A stretch of DNA of 64,000 nt from Siphonodentalium dalli (taxonomy: Eukaryota; Mollusca; Scaphopoda; Gadilida; Siphonodentaliidae): NCBI GenBank assembly GCA_032622095.1, contig CP136067.1, positions 193,772,052 through 193,836,051 on the forward strand. Direction: 5' to 3'. Position 1 is the stretch's first letter. Each line of letters opens with the position of its first letter. A program made the position numbers and the translations under genes. Below, piece after piece: positions 20,455 to 32,744 of the stretch. The notes under the pieces were generated by a model. The model was not told where the DNA came from, did not search any database, and worked only from the letters and a program-made list of their open reading frames with translations.

Positions 20455-22293
20455 CTTATTAGCTCAACTTTACTTTGTAAAGTTTAAGCTATTGCCATGG
20501 CTTGGTATCCGTTGTCCGTGTGTGTATGCGTGTGTGCGTGATTCGTCAACAATTTCCTTTAGCACGGGCTACAGGTCAGCCAGCAGCCATCTTGGATTTC
20601 AAAATTCAATCCATTAGCACGGGCTACAAGCCGGAGTGTTTGTCTGATCATCATGAAATTTGTCGTGGAAGTTAATATTGACATGTAGATTGGAACGAGT
20701 CATTTTGGGGTCGTTCGGGCAAAAAACATGGCCGCCAGCAGCCATCTTGGATTTTACTCTTTGCATGACTAAATCATTTGGCACGGGCTGTAGGTCGTAC
20801 CTTCGGTCGGATCATTATGAAATTTGTCATGGCTGTTGACATTGACATGTAGATGGGAACGAGTCATTTTGGGGTCGTCGGCCAAAAACATGGCCGCCAG
20901 CAGCCATCTTGGAATTTACTCTTTGCATGACTATTTCCTTTGGCAATGGCTACAGGTCGCACCTTTAATCGGATCATCATGAAATTTGTCACGGATGTTG
21001 ACAATGCCATGTAGATGGGAACGAGTCATTTTGGGGTCATTCAGCCAAAAAACAGCCGTCTTGGATTTTATTCTTTGCATGCCTAAATCCTTTGGCACAG
21101 GCTACATGTCGTACCTTTGGATGGATCATTATGAAATTTGTCATGGCTGTTGACATTGACATATAGATGGGAACGAGTAATTTTGGGGTCATTTGGCAAA
21201 AAAACATGGCCACCAGCAGCCATCTTGGATTTCAAAATTCAATCCATTAGCACAGATTACAGGCCGGAGTGTTCGTCTTATCATCATGAAATTTGTCGTG
21301 GAAGTTAATATTGACATGTAGATTGGAACGAGTCATTTTGGGGTCATTCGGCCATAAAACATGGCTGCCGGTAACCATCTTGGATTTTACTCTTTGTATG
21401 ACTAAATCCTTTGACGCAGGCTACAGGTCGTATCTTTGGTCGGTTCATCATGAAATTTGTCATGGATGTTAACATTGACATGTAAATGGGAACGAGTCAT
21501 TTTGGGCTCATTCGGCAAAAAAACATGGCCGCCAGTGGCCATCTTGGATTTCAAAATTCAATCCTTTAGCACAGACTACAGGCCGGAGTGTTCGTCTTAT
21601 CATCATGAAATTTGTCATTTATGTTAATATTTACATACAGATGGGCACGAGTCATTTTGGGGTCATTCGGCCAAAAAACATGGCCGCCAGCAGCCACCTT
21701 GGATTTTACTCTTTGAATGACCAAATCCTTTGGCATGGGCTACAGGTCGTACCTTTGGTTGGATCATCATGAAATTTGTCATGAATGTTAATATTGACAT
21801 GTAGATGGGAACGAGTCATTTGGATTTACTCTTTGCCTGACTAAATAATTTGGCACGGGCTACAGGTCGTACCTTTGGTTGGATCATCATGAAATTTGTC
21901 TTGAATATTAACATTGAAATGTAGATGGGAACGAGTCATTTTGGGGGTCATTCGGCCATAAAACATGTCCGCTGGCAGCCATCTTGGATTTTACTCTTTG
22001 CATGAATAAATCCTTTGTCACACCCCACAGTCCACTTCCCTCATCCGATCATCACCAAACTTCATATTAATCTTGATATTGATCTACTAGATGGAAGCTA
22101 TCAAATGTTTTTGAATTTTATTTGAAAACAGCCATCAGCAACCATCTGGGATTTTACTTTATATATCTCTTCATGATAGTAATCTAGTATTACTTAGACC
22201 TTTCAACTTTCCGCATTCCTAATCACTCCATTGACTGCAACACATGAAATTATTCCCTTTCCCAAGTTGAGCTACAGTGTCATTGACACTTTC
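20455..22293 (+). mobile_element. Element family D, long copy
   Basis: Begins TTAGCTCAACTTTACTTTG, ends AAGTTGAGCTACAGTGTCA. About ten internal ~160-bp modules with CATGGCCGCCAGCAGCCATC and GGGAACGAGTCATTTTGGGG; closest in layout to 8231-9347. No ORF. Confidence 0.78.
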
Positions 22294-22431
22294 ATTTCCA
22301 ACTAAATCCTGAAAAATTACCCATAATTCTGCTGTGGTTAAGGAGTCAATTATTTAGGGCATTACTGTAGCTTTCCAATGAATAGTCTAGTTAGCTCAAC
22401 TTTACTTTGTAAAAAAGTTAATTGAGACAGG

Positions 22432-23543
22432 GTTAGTGTTGAAACGATTAGTGATTTTTAGGAGTCGATTAGTTGCCAAGTGTAATCGACTACAAATCGA
22501 TTAGTCAAATCCCTCCCCCAATTTCCAGTACAAAAGAGTAAGTAAGATCGGCACATGATTGTTATGAGCTGTTTTGGGAACTCATGTGCATAAATGAAGG
22601 ATTTTTTTACCGCGATTACTTCAGATAAGCTATGGATATGTTTTTAAATTACGCTAACAACAAGAGAGACCATAACAAAACATGATCGCACTGCTGGAAT
22701 CGCATCGTAAAATTCGATCAAAATCTGCCTGTTGCGAGACAATTCGGGATTCCACTAGTACTAGTACTTGTATATCGATGCCAATTTTGTCGATAAATAT
22801 CCCGTGATCGACTCAACAGATTACCGATGAATCAGTCGAGTCGGAAGATTCAGATTCAGTTATACATGTAAAGTTGACCCTCTTAGGTCATCGGCGCAGT
22901 TTACTATAAAATGACCTCTAGTGACTAACTCTTATCGTGTAGATTGCAAGATTTTATTTTGAACAATGACAAGATTGTTACTTTATTTAGATCATGTCTT
23001 CCCAATTGGTTGGTATAATTACTTGCCCCGTGACATAGTACATCGTTTTAGTTTGTCAACACGTGTTAACCCATGGCAAAAGGAAAATTGCTATTGTGGA
23101 GGGATGGACAAGGGAGTTATACCCTGGGTCAGAATGGTTCAATTACGTTCGTAAGTCAGATGGAAACATGTCACGAAGATCACAGGTTTCCTATGAACAG
23201 AATACAAAGGGAAAATAAAAAAATACGGAAATTTTCAAGAGCTACTATCAAAGATATAACGGACACGGCATTCAAGGACAAAATGTTAGTTCTCTGCATG
23301 TCCCTCGCATGTTCCAAAAATTGCAGCATCGTCAAACACTGGTGTTACAAGTTAATACTTGATTCTTTGAACTGTTCAAGCAATGAGTGTTTGTTATTGC
23401 AATGTATTGTTGCATTTGTGGCAAGTATGATAATAGGTTGTGAATGTTTAGGGTTTGTTCCGACTAATCGACTGGCAGATTTCGGGGTCGACTAATTTAA
23501 TAATCACGTCGACTTCGATTAGTCGAATAATCGTTTAAACACT
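22432..23543 (+). mobile_element. Possible hAT-like element with ATTAGTCGA-rich ends
   Basis: Left CAGGGTTAGTGTTGAAACGA with AATCGACTACAAATCGATTA; right AATAATCGTTTAAACACTA, inverted against it. About 1.1 kb. A 140-codon ORF (23073-23495) lies inside; I recognise no domain in it. The right terminal CCCTG is not evident, so the element may be damaged. Confidence 0.55.
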
Positions 23544-23735
23544 AGATAGGGTTTGGGCTTTGGAGGGAGGGTATGCAAAACCTGGCTATCCCCCCAACCC
23601 AGCAGCTACATATATCTTTTTTGACACTTGATATCTAATGCGCCACAGAACACCTGGGCTCATATTCACCAACCGGGTAACTTATTTGGTAATGGCTGAA
23701 TACATCGGGGTACCTTTGTTAGCATTTTTTCGATA

Positions 23736-25595
23736 TACCGCTATACTTAAAGTAATTGACCATCTATAACACGGTGTCACCCCGTTAATACCGCAGTATG
23801 ATACCGCGGTATCCCCAATACCGTGGTACTGATGCCGCTTATTAACGCTTCAACACCGCGCATACCGCGGTGACCCCACGATGCATGCGGTCACGGTTCG
23901 CGATACCGCGGTGATTTTAAAGGACAATTTGCGTGGAAAAAAACAAAGGACACTGAAGAAATCTTCATTTATTGTGGTTATTTTATTTACTTATTATTGA
24001 CGATGATGTTTTTTTGCCAATAGTGATTTGTCCATGTGTATAATATGCTTTTGCCAATAGTGATTTCTTTATGTGTCTGAGTCATCAAAAACTATCTCTT
24101 GAGTGGAATTTTTTTTCTCGTCTCCGTATAACCAATAGATATTGAATGACGGTAAGTCTTCCTTAGAAAATCCGATATATCCGACCTAATTTAGTTTTTA
24201 CCCTCGACTCTGTTTATTGTCGTAGAACTTTATAGGATTTATTTTTATTTTACGATTTGAAACATCGTGCATGTATACATGTTGACCCATTGACGTATGC
24301 ATGCATATAGACATAGGTCGATGATAAACCTACATGAGAATGCATATCAGTTTTAGTTGCGATGCAGGGTACAGGTAGGTAAGAATTATCTGAGTGACCC
24401 AAATAATAGTGCGGGTGGGGAAACAACAATTCTTACCGATATTCCCAACTTTATCAATCTCCAATGCAATTTGATTTATTTTGTGTGGTTTTATTGGCAT
24501 TATTAAAACAGAAATATATGGTGCCAATATCGAGACCGGCAGAAAAGAATTACTATTCTTGTGAGCAGGTTGTGCGATCCCTAATAATGAGATAACCCTG
24601 ACGATATCATTAGCGAACGTCATGGAAACACGGCTTAATTGGAACCAGATTCGTCTACTTTTACAGGCACACGGGGAGGTCGTGTATGGTTATTTATAAG
24701 TGAGATAATCCTGATGATTATGACGACACATGCGCGTCCTGTTATAAAGACATGTGGGATGGGAACATTCTGTATGCATCTGCTACATGTATATAGATAG
24801 ATTGTTTATTGCCGTAATATGTCAACATGGAAATTTGACAAATGTGAACGCTTACAATTTGACATTTATAAGAAGCAAACAAAAACATAAGCACGTGGTT
24901 GAACACTATTTGACAATATGACCCACGATGACATCATCAAGAGAACTTCCCCAAACACTAAACGATAAACATGTCACAAAAATGTCACGTGGGCTTGTTC
25001 TGAATGCGACAGGTCGTCATGGTAATCTTCAGCAGGGCTGAGTGCAACACAAAGTATCACGCCGTGAACATACGCTACCGGTACTTTGAAGTTGCCAACA
25101 TCGGCTATCAAATTGTAAACTCCACCCATCGCCTGGTGTCCGGGCACTGAGGTGTCTTCCAACACATACCTGCCCTTGAAATAATTTCACCACGCACCAA
25201 GTTATGACGGAACATTTTTTTTTTATATTTTTATTCAATAAAGTAAGATGGACATTCTAAGGCAGCGATTGGCATTGACACGAAGTCGTCGAAATCACAG
25301 TGATTCTCCTTTTATCTGTGGAATTTAATGAGATCCTTAATTAAGGCTTATAGACGTATTGTTTTAACTTTCGGTGTCACAACCCAGCCAGCAGGAGTCG
25401 TCATTTAATTAATAGATATTATACCAATGCCGTGAATCATGCGTCAAAAAACACAAACATTGCACTTGTATTAAAGAAAATATAAACTCGCATTTATAAA
25501 CACATGGGACGATATACTTATTTTTTTTATAGATGATTTTCCAATATCATCATATTGCTATTCCACATAGTTCAAATCATTTTGGATTTATTCCG

Positions 25596-25626
<31 letters not shown>

Positions 25627-26190
25627 CTCCGATTTTCAGAAATAAACCACGAATAAAGCATGTGATTGACTATCCTACAACATTTCCAGCTACGTACATG
25701 TACGTACACACGACTGCGATTACGTCGCAAGTGGAGGTTATCAAGGATACGCCACGATTTCGCATCTAAAATCAAACGGTGCTTGATACTATTTTTTTCA
25801 CTTGCGACATTGTCGTCAGCATGCGCAATCCAACTATAGGTTACTTCCGGCCTTGACGGAAATCTTTTCCACTTATGATTGAATCAGCATGCGCAATCCA
25901 ACTATAGGTTACTTCCGGCCTTGACGGAAATCTTTCCACTTACGATTGAATCGTTGTCGTCTGAACGTTCACTAAATGCATCCCTTCAAAGAGTTCCATG
26001 AAAATCACCGCAGTATTCAAAACATTTATCGCGGTGCCCGCTATCAGACCGCGGTATCCTTACCGCCCGATACCGTAACTCCACCGCTGTGACCGTCTCG
26101 ATACCGCTACTGTTTATTACAGGTATCACCGCGGTCATGACCGGGGTATCACCTTGTTTTTCTGGTCAATTACTTTGAGAATAGCGGTAC
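23736..26190 (+). mobile_element. 2.45-kb element family N with long divergent TIRs
   Basis: Left TACCGCTATACTTAAAGTAA then TTGACC, right the inverted form (GGTCAATTACTTTGAGAATA then GCGGTA). Both subterminal regions are rich in ATACCGCGGTAT-type palindromes. The interior has only short ORFs on the minus strand (24330-24623, 24974-25238) that I cannot assign, a 29-C tract at 25597, and a 67-bp tandem duplication at 25818-25952. Confidence 0.72.
25818..25952 (+). repeat. 67-68 bp tandem duplication
   Basis: CAGCATGCGCAATCCAACTA through ACTTATGATTGAAT occurs twice in succession, nearly identical, inside element N. Confidence 0.88.
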
Positions 26191-26318
26191 TGTTATGTCG
26201 ACAAGCCCACTTATCAGAAGTTCTTGTGAATTTCGGTGAGGATGGTGGGGATTACGGACATCAAGAACGAGCCCATTATAATCCACGAATTTAAGAACTT
26301 CAGTAATAAATTGTTAGA

Positions 26319-26640
26319 GTTAGTATATAACAAACAGCTTGTGTTGTCATACCAATTTATCGGAGGAGGAGCATTATATACATGTTTACAGAAAGGCGAA
26401 AACTACAATAACGAGTATTAATACAGGGTTTGGGCTTTGGAGGATCGACATATACAGATTACCGATGAATCAGTCGAGTCGGAAGTTAGTATATAACAAA
26501 CAGCTTGTGAATATAAGTTAGTATGTAACAAACAGCTTGTGTCTAATGCGCCACAGAACACCTGGGCTCATATTCACCAACCGTATGTGAATATGTGGCG
26601 CATTAGTTATATGTTTGTTATATACTAACTCTATAACGTT
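26319..26640 (+). other. Patchwork of copied fragments
   Basis: GTTAGTATATAACAAACAGC occurs at 26319, 26485 and (one change) 26517, and inverted at about 26612. Between these sit pieces identical to upstream sequence: 26424-26443 = 23548-23566, 26455-26485 = 22817-22847, 26542-26583 = 23634-23675. It looks like templated insertion during repair or replication. Confidence 0.85.
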
Positions 26641-28202
26641 ATTGTAGTTTTCTAGCTATTTAACTGTTTTCCCCATGTTGAAAATTTGACATTTTATATA
26701 ACAGTGAATTAAATTTATATCAATATGCTTATTCCAACACTGTTACTTTCTTTGTTATTGGTTCATGGTTCTAATTTTAAACTGTTCATAATGATAAAAT
26801 GCACATGACAATTGCTAAACATATCCCATCAAAACACACCCTATCTCTTCCTTGATTGGTGGAGGGTGTCAAACTTAACACCTCTTGGAGTAGACCCAAT
26901 TTCCTGGAAATGTAATCTGTACCCCCTTGGTACAGAATTTTCCAATTTCAGCTTGTGAAAGCTTTCTAACTGGGATGTTTCCAATCTGGCACCCTTGATT
27001 ACATTTGATAATGCTTCAGTCCAAAAATATGACTGAAAGTAGGAACGTATGTGACTTTTTGTAAAAAACAACAGATTTCATAGTAACACAATTGGAAAAG
27101 TTTCAATCTGTATTTGATCTGAGATTTCCAATATTTTATCAGGCATGAAATTTCCAACTGTAGAAAAATTTGACCAAACATCCCACCCCCGGTCGCGACA
27201 TCCATGTTTATACATATATGTTTGCGTATTGGGCATTAAAAATAGCCTTCTCATTAATTCATTTTGCAACACGGCTCTAATGAAATAACTGTAACGCCAG
27301 TTACTTGTACCTCTTTGTCATAAATTAGATATGTTTGTGATCAACAAAATTGATCTGCATGGTCACTGCTACTGAATTTCTCAGCTCAGCTGTATAAAAT
27401 AGTCATGGAGGGTGGGGCGGGACATACCCAGGCCTAGGTATCCCCCCCCCCCCCCCCACCCGAAACCCTGACTCAAACAAATTTTTCTTGGATAAAGTTA
27501 TTTTATCACAGTTTCATGCTATATAAAGTAAATTCAGCGATAAAACCAGAAGCTTTATGGTGCTCACATCAGAATGAGCAATGGGGGATGCCACAGTATC
27601 CTGGGCCCGCAAACAAACTCACCGGAAGCTTATATTCTGCTAACGATGAACAGACAGTCTGCTGTCTGTGCATTTTTAACCAGTCCAAAATAAAAATAAT
27701 ATAAATAAAATTGTAGAGAACCCTGCATCTTACGATTTGCTTACACCATCACAAGATGATTTTTGGTCATATATAACACCTAGTGATTTGATTTGACAAG
27801 TCTGTTGAATACATGTGACATATATAAATGTTAAAATGCCAGTTAATGTACGTTTATAAAACTTTCTATAAGCTACATTGTATATGACTGAAAGCTGATT
27901 TACTATATAAACATGACTTAAAATACTGTATGAAGAGACATCAAAGTGGTGTATAAGGCATCAAACTTAAGTAAATATCATGTCTGTTATCACTAAAATA
28001 GCAAACTTATTAAAAACACCGGCAAATCTGGGCAAATCTAATAAAAATTCAGGTACAAAATTAGGAAAGACGAAATTGTTTAGACCTATGAGAAGTTCAT
28101 AATTGTCCAACTATGCCCTTCACAACTACTTCTTCACAAATCTTGTGATGGTGTAAGCAATTTGATGGGGGTGGGGGGTTCCTCAACTTGAATCAAATAT
28201 TT

Positions 28203-28263
28203 GTTACCCCGAAGCCAAAGAAATAGTAATTTAGGAGTGTCTGATCGGATTGAGTACCTTTAA
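28203..28263 (+). mobile_element. MITE family H, right-end fragment
   Basis: GAAGCCAAAGAAATAGTAAT to TGAGTACCTTTAA equals the right end of 15044-15501. Confidence 0.75.
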
Positions 28264-28550
28264 GTCTTCTCTGTGATCAATTTAATACCCCACCTTCAAC
28301 AAGTGAAGGAGGGGTGGCTGAAGTTTTTCTCATTCCTTAGCCTTCAAAGTACATTGCAATGCCTCTTTAATCAGTTTATTTTTCATCAAATTTGGCAATT
28401 TAAATCACCTTGCATTGTATAAGAATTTAAATCACCTTGTATTGTATAACTTACTTGTAGGATACTACTCCAACTTCTGTGCTGGAACTGATAATGACCA
28501 TTTGTTAGCAAGAATAAAATATAAAAAATAAAATGTGCCCGCTTGCCCCA

Positions 28551-28701
28551 CAGTAATGCCCTAAATAATCAACTCCTTAACCACAGAAGAATTATGGGTA
28601 ATTTTTCAGGATTTAGTTGGAAATATCGCTTGTTTCTGACGAAATCCTGAAAAGTTACCAATAATTCTGCTGTGGTTAAGGTGTCAATTATTTAGGGCAT
28701 T
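28551..28701 (+). mobile_element. Foldback family C, interrupted by a later insertion
   Basis: CAGTAATGCCCTAAATAATC to TTAGGGCATT. The last bases of the element (GCATTACTG) continue at 29699-29707, after the inserted CAGGG element, which duplicated GCATT. Confidence 0.83.
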
Positions 28702-29698
28702 CAGGGTTCATACGCGGGTCTGGAATCCTGGAAAAGTTATGGAATTCGAAAATTTCGATTCAATACCCTTGAAAAGTCTGGAAAATGGGACCTTTTTTCA
28801 CCCTACTATGGGAAAAGTCTTGAAAATAAGCTATCCCGAGATTCAAGGTCTTGAAAAGTCATGGAATAACCCAAGGCCGAGTTCTTAGGTAAATAAACGC
28901 TGTTACTTTCCGATCTTATCGTGTAAGCTTGCGATACCATCTCCATAGTCATAGTTGAACTACACGATTTATGGTATGCCGAAACACGATTTGTATCCCT
29001 TACCGGAACTCCTGTTTGACCGCTAAATATATCAGAATTTGACCTAAATAGTAATAGTAAACAAATATGCCTGGAAACTGTGTCTTCCGTGACAATTGGG
29101 TCACGGATACGCGATTTGAAGCATGGATAGATCGGGTACCAGAGAACCGGATGAAGGCGAAATGCCGACTGTGTGTTAAATCCGGAAAGTTAATAGATAT
29201 TGCCAACATGGGCGAAGCGGCACTCATCAGCCACGCTAAATCAAAAACTCACATGGATGGCATATAACAAACATGAAAAGTAACGGCACGAAGATGGAAG
29301 ATTTTCGCAAACCTAAAACGACACCAGATCAAAAGGAAAAACCAAAAGCTGCCTCCATAAAGTGAGTGTGTTGCAACTGCAAAAGAGGTTTTGCAATCTG
29401 AGACTCTGTGGACTCTACACACAATTTCAACACACTCATCCTATAATTCAAATTCAAATGCGAGTGACCTGTTCAAGAAAATGTTCCCAGACAGCGCGGT
29501 GGCTAGAAATTTCCATTGTGCTCTGTTTAAACAACCTGGAAATTTATATATTGGTCTTCCTCATTGTTTAGCTAGGTACGAGGTATGGAAAAGTTATGGA
29601 ATTTTTTCACTGAAAAGTCTTGGAAAATTTGTCCGAAAGTCTTGAAAAAGTATGGAAAAGTTATGGAATTTTACTCTCAGCTAGGTGTATGAACCCTG
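28702..29698 (+). mobile_element. CAGGG-type DNA transposon (family G), 997 bp, with 5-bp TSD
   Basis: Ends CAGGGTTCATAC and GTATGAACCCTG are inverted, and GCATT is duplicated at 28697-28701 and 29699-29703. Subterminal GGAAAAGTTATGGAATT repeats. It carries a short zinc-finger ORF (29067-29267). The termini and finger suggest a hAT-like element. A 5-bp duplication is shorter than the 8 bp usual for hAT, so the exact group is open. The downstream catalytic region is missing. Confidence 0.85.
29067..29267 (+). CDS. 66-aa zinc-finger ORF inside family G transposon
   Basis: MPGNCVFRDNWVTDTRFEAW then a C-x2-C (CRLC) and H-x5-H (HAKSKTH) pair spaced about 28 residues, ending in HMDGI and a stop. 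This looks like the BED/THAP-like DNA-binding N-terminus of a transposase, with the catalytic part lost. The copies at 35572 and 41609 do not keep this ORF. Probably a decayed transposon gene and not a host gene. Confidence 0.5.
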   Translation: MPGNCVFRDNWVTDTRFEAWIDRVPENRMKAKCRLCVKSGKLIDIANMGEAALISHAKSKTHMDGI

Positions 29699-30304
29699 GC
29701 ATTACTGCAGTTTTCCAAGAAAGTTAGATAAGAATCAAGTAATTCATTTGTAATGGCCTTATAATAATCCATAATTTAGTTTGGTTAAGTTGGTTCTCCG
29801 GTGACATGGCTAACAATATGAACTGAAATAAATAGCCTACCTTAATGTGAGAGACAATACTGTTCATTATACTAGCAGACTGACAGGGTATCTATTCAAA
29901 GCTGTTTTTAATGGACTGATTTTATCACCGTATTTAATGTTTATTAAGCTGGTTTATCAGTCATGTCCATTCTGGTTGCTGCCCAGGCTTGCATTCTGTC
30001 CCATGTGATTCCACGTGGACCATCCATTGCCTTTGTTATGGGGATTGATTCCTGTATTTCTGTAATTTGTCAAATTTTCTCTGGAATTTATGTTCTATTG
30101 ACCAGTAGCTGTATGTGTAAAATTTAGGCTTTAATGATATATTCAGGATGAGATTATTTAGGATTTGAGGATTAAAATTAAGTTGTGAGGACTAGTTTTA
30201 GGCTGTGAGTATATATTTAGGTTATGATGATAAGATTTATGTAGGATGTGATATTCTATTGTGCCACAACAACCTATAAAATTACATTCTTATCAGTGCA
30301 AATG

Positions 30305-30500
30305 TAAGTCTCTCTGTAGCCCTACATACAATTAGGCCTCTCAGTGGCCCTACATATATAGGCCTCTCAGTGGCCCTACATATATAGGCCTCTCAGTGGC
30401 CCTACATATATAGGCCTCTCAGTGGCCCTACATATATAGGCCTCTCAGTGGCCCTACATATATAGGCCTCTCAGTGGCCCTACATATATAGGCCTCTAAG
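30305..30500 (+). repeat. 26-bp tandem satellite
   Basis: GCCTCTCAGTGGCCCTACAT with ATATAG repeats about seven times with almost no change, suggesting recent expansion. Confidence 0.9.
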
Positions 30501-30565
30501 TGTATGTTGTCCATTTAGAGGAAGCACCATCACAAATTAGCTTGTGTTTAAAGATAAACGGAATT

Positions 30566-30994
30566 AACAGTCCCAAATTACTATTTCTTTGGCTTCGTGG
30601 GTAATAATATTTGTCGAGGAACCAACCCATCAAAGCTCAAGAGTGATCAGATGTCAATTTTTGAAATTTGTTATTTCTCCGAGATATGTAATTTTTGTCG
30701 GTTTGGCAAATATTGTCAATCAAATATTCGTCTCTGACCAAATTACAGATGAAGATGGATAACTCTAAAATCAAGTGGCTTTGGGTGTTAGATATTTGAC
30801 AATCTGGCCAAATTTTGTTGAACAAAATGTTGATATAAAACACGTTTGGGCAATTTTATACTATAGATAATGTGATTAGCATTATTTTTTGGCAATTAAT
30901 CGATTTTAAAAACTGAAGAGGCATTTCAAAAAATGTTGTTGTTGTTGGAATCTGATGATATGGGGACCATCGAATCGGAATGAGTACCTTTAAA
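30566..30994 (-). mobile_element. MITE family H, opposite orientation
   Basis: CCCAAATTACTATTTCTTTGG near the start is the complement of the right arm of 15044-15501. It ends GAATGAGTACCTTTAA. Internal TTGTTGTTGTTG corresponds to CAACAACAACAA in the other copy. Confidence 0.78.
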
Positions 30995-31612
30995 TTAGAT
31001 AAAAATTGGTGCACCAACTCCTATGGGGTAGGTAAATTTTTCCCCATATCAGCATTCTAGTATGTTTTATGAAATACCTGGGCATAACTTGTAGACATTT
31101 TGTTGAAACCATGGCAGCGGAATGTATCGGAAACACATACAAATAAAAAATGCTGGCATCTATATCAGTTGAATATTAGCGAATATCAAATGAAACAGGG
31201 TGGTGATAACAAAAATGACAAATCGGATTGTCATAGCATGTCAATGATCGCGAGTGCTCTCAGTGTAGCATTTTCTTTCTATGTTACATGTATATGGGGG
31301 TATATCTCAGTGGACATTTATACTGGGATTTTGTTTCCGGGGCTCAGTACTCCCTGAAAAGAGACCAAATTATTAATAAATTTGTGGATCTGAAATACAA
31401 AAGTTTGAAAATTAAAAAAGTTGGTTGAATACTATTTACCAATTTGGTTGTTATTATTACTTAATTCAGTGATACCAAAGTCAAAATGTTATATTTTCCC
31501 CTCGCTTGCATAAGAATTCTGTCTAGAATTCTATAGATGAGGATCCATGGAATGCTATACTTAATATTAACAGCCTATTTGAGACAAAATACAATCTTCA
31601 TGTAGTCATTTA

Positions 31613-32128
31613 AAGGTGGATTATCTCTTTGTAAACATGTATTATATAGTTACCGGGGTATAAAATATTAGATCTGAATCGAAGACTCCTGTCCGGAAAT
31701 GCTTCTATCCATTAATATTAATTTTATTTCGAATATTTTCTGGTCTAAAAAGGTGTGTTTATTCAGCTAACGAACAATAGTGGTTACTGTTAACATAGAC
31801 CAGAAATTATATTGTACAATTTTGTCACAAATAAACGTTAATTATACTCATTATCGCTTATATCTGTGGAACAAAACAATACAAACAACCAATCTGTGAC
31901 ATTTGACATTCGTTGCGTCGCCGTAGGAACAGCCCAGTGCTCTATGTCGCAATACTGTCTCATCCGAATGGTCGGTTCTAAAAATAGTAACATAAATGGG
32001 CCCGATTTAACATTCGAAATAAAATCAATATTAATTGATAGAAGCTTTTCCGGACATTGGTCTTCAGTTCATATCTATTATTTTATACCCACGCAACTAT
32101 TTAAAATTTGTTATTTAAAGAGATAATC
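31613..32128 (+). mobile_element. MITE family M, long TIRs
   Basis: AAAGGTGGATTATCTCTTTG ... AAAGAGATAATCCATCTTTA, with the inverted arms continuing through GGGGTATAAAATA, TCCGGAAATGCTTCTATC and ATTAATATTAATTTTATTTC. A second copy is at about 48155-48588. An 86-codon ORF (31866) is incidental. Confidence 0.82.
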
Positions 32129-32744
32129 CATCTTTAACTAGAAATCTTCTGCTTCATTCTGTAATATGTACGACCATGATCCAAAAAAAAAAAAAAATTT
32201 AAATAACAAGAAAATAAAATCAATAGACTTCAATATCTAAATCTTAATAGCTCTGCCCTTTGACATGTGACTTACTTGACTCATAGTAAATTTACCCCTG
32301 AAGCCCATAGAAATAGTATGTTAGGGGGTCAAATTGGACCAGGCATCCTGACCATCTTAAAGATGGTCATGTATTCATGGTTCTTGGCTAATTTTTTATG
32401 AAACCTACTTAACATTTTAGTCAGATTATATTGTTTAAATTAACATTTTTGGAACAAAGTGCTGCAAGAAAGAGGCTATCCATATTTTTTTATTTAAACT
32501 TTTTTTTTTTGCATTTACTTCGTATAATTTTAATGTTTTAGAGGGACACCAAAAATTATTTTGTTCATTTTTCAATAGAATTTCATATTTATAGGTATAG
32601 TTTATATGTTATATTTGTTTTTTTTTAAATATTTTTTCAACAGAACCAAAGGCATAAAAATATGTCAAATTAAATATTTGATGTTGTAACTTTGCATCTG
32701 GAGCCATGAACGCATCCTTTAATTTGATCTGCCCTGTGGCAATG

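Noticed and set aside
25572-25775. ORF encoding a poly-Gly or poly-Pro run.
   Set aside because: It is only the translation of the 29-C tract in element N.
30305-30500. CRISPR-like short direct repeats.
   Set aside because: Contiguous 26-bp microsatellite-like units without spacers.
31866-32126. 86-codon ORF on the + strand.
   Set aside because: It runs into the right terminal inverted repeat of MITE family M; no domain.
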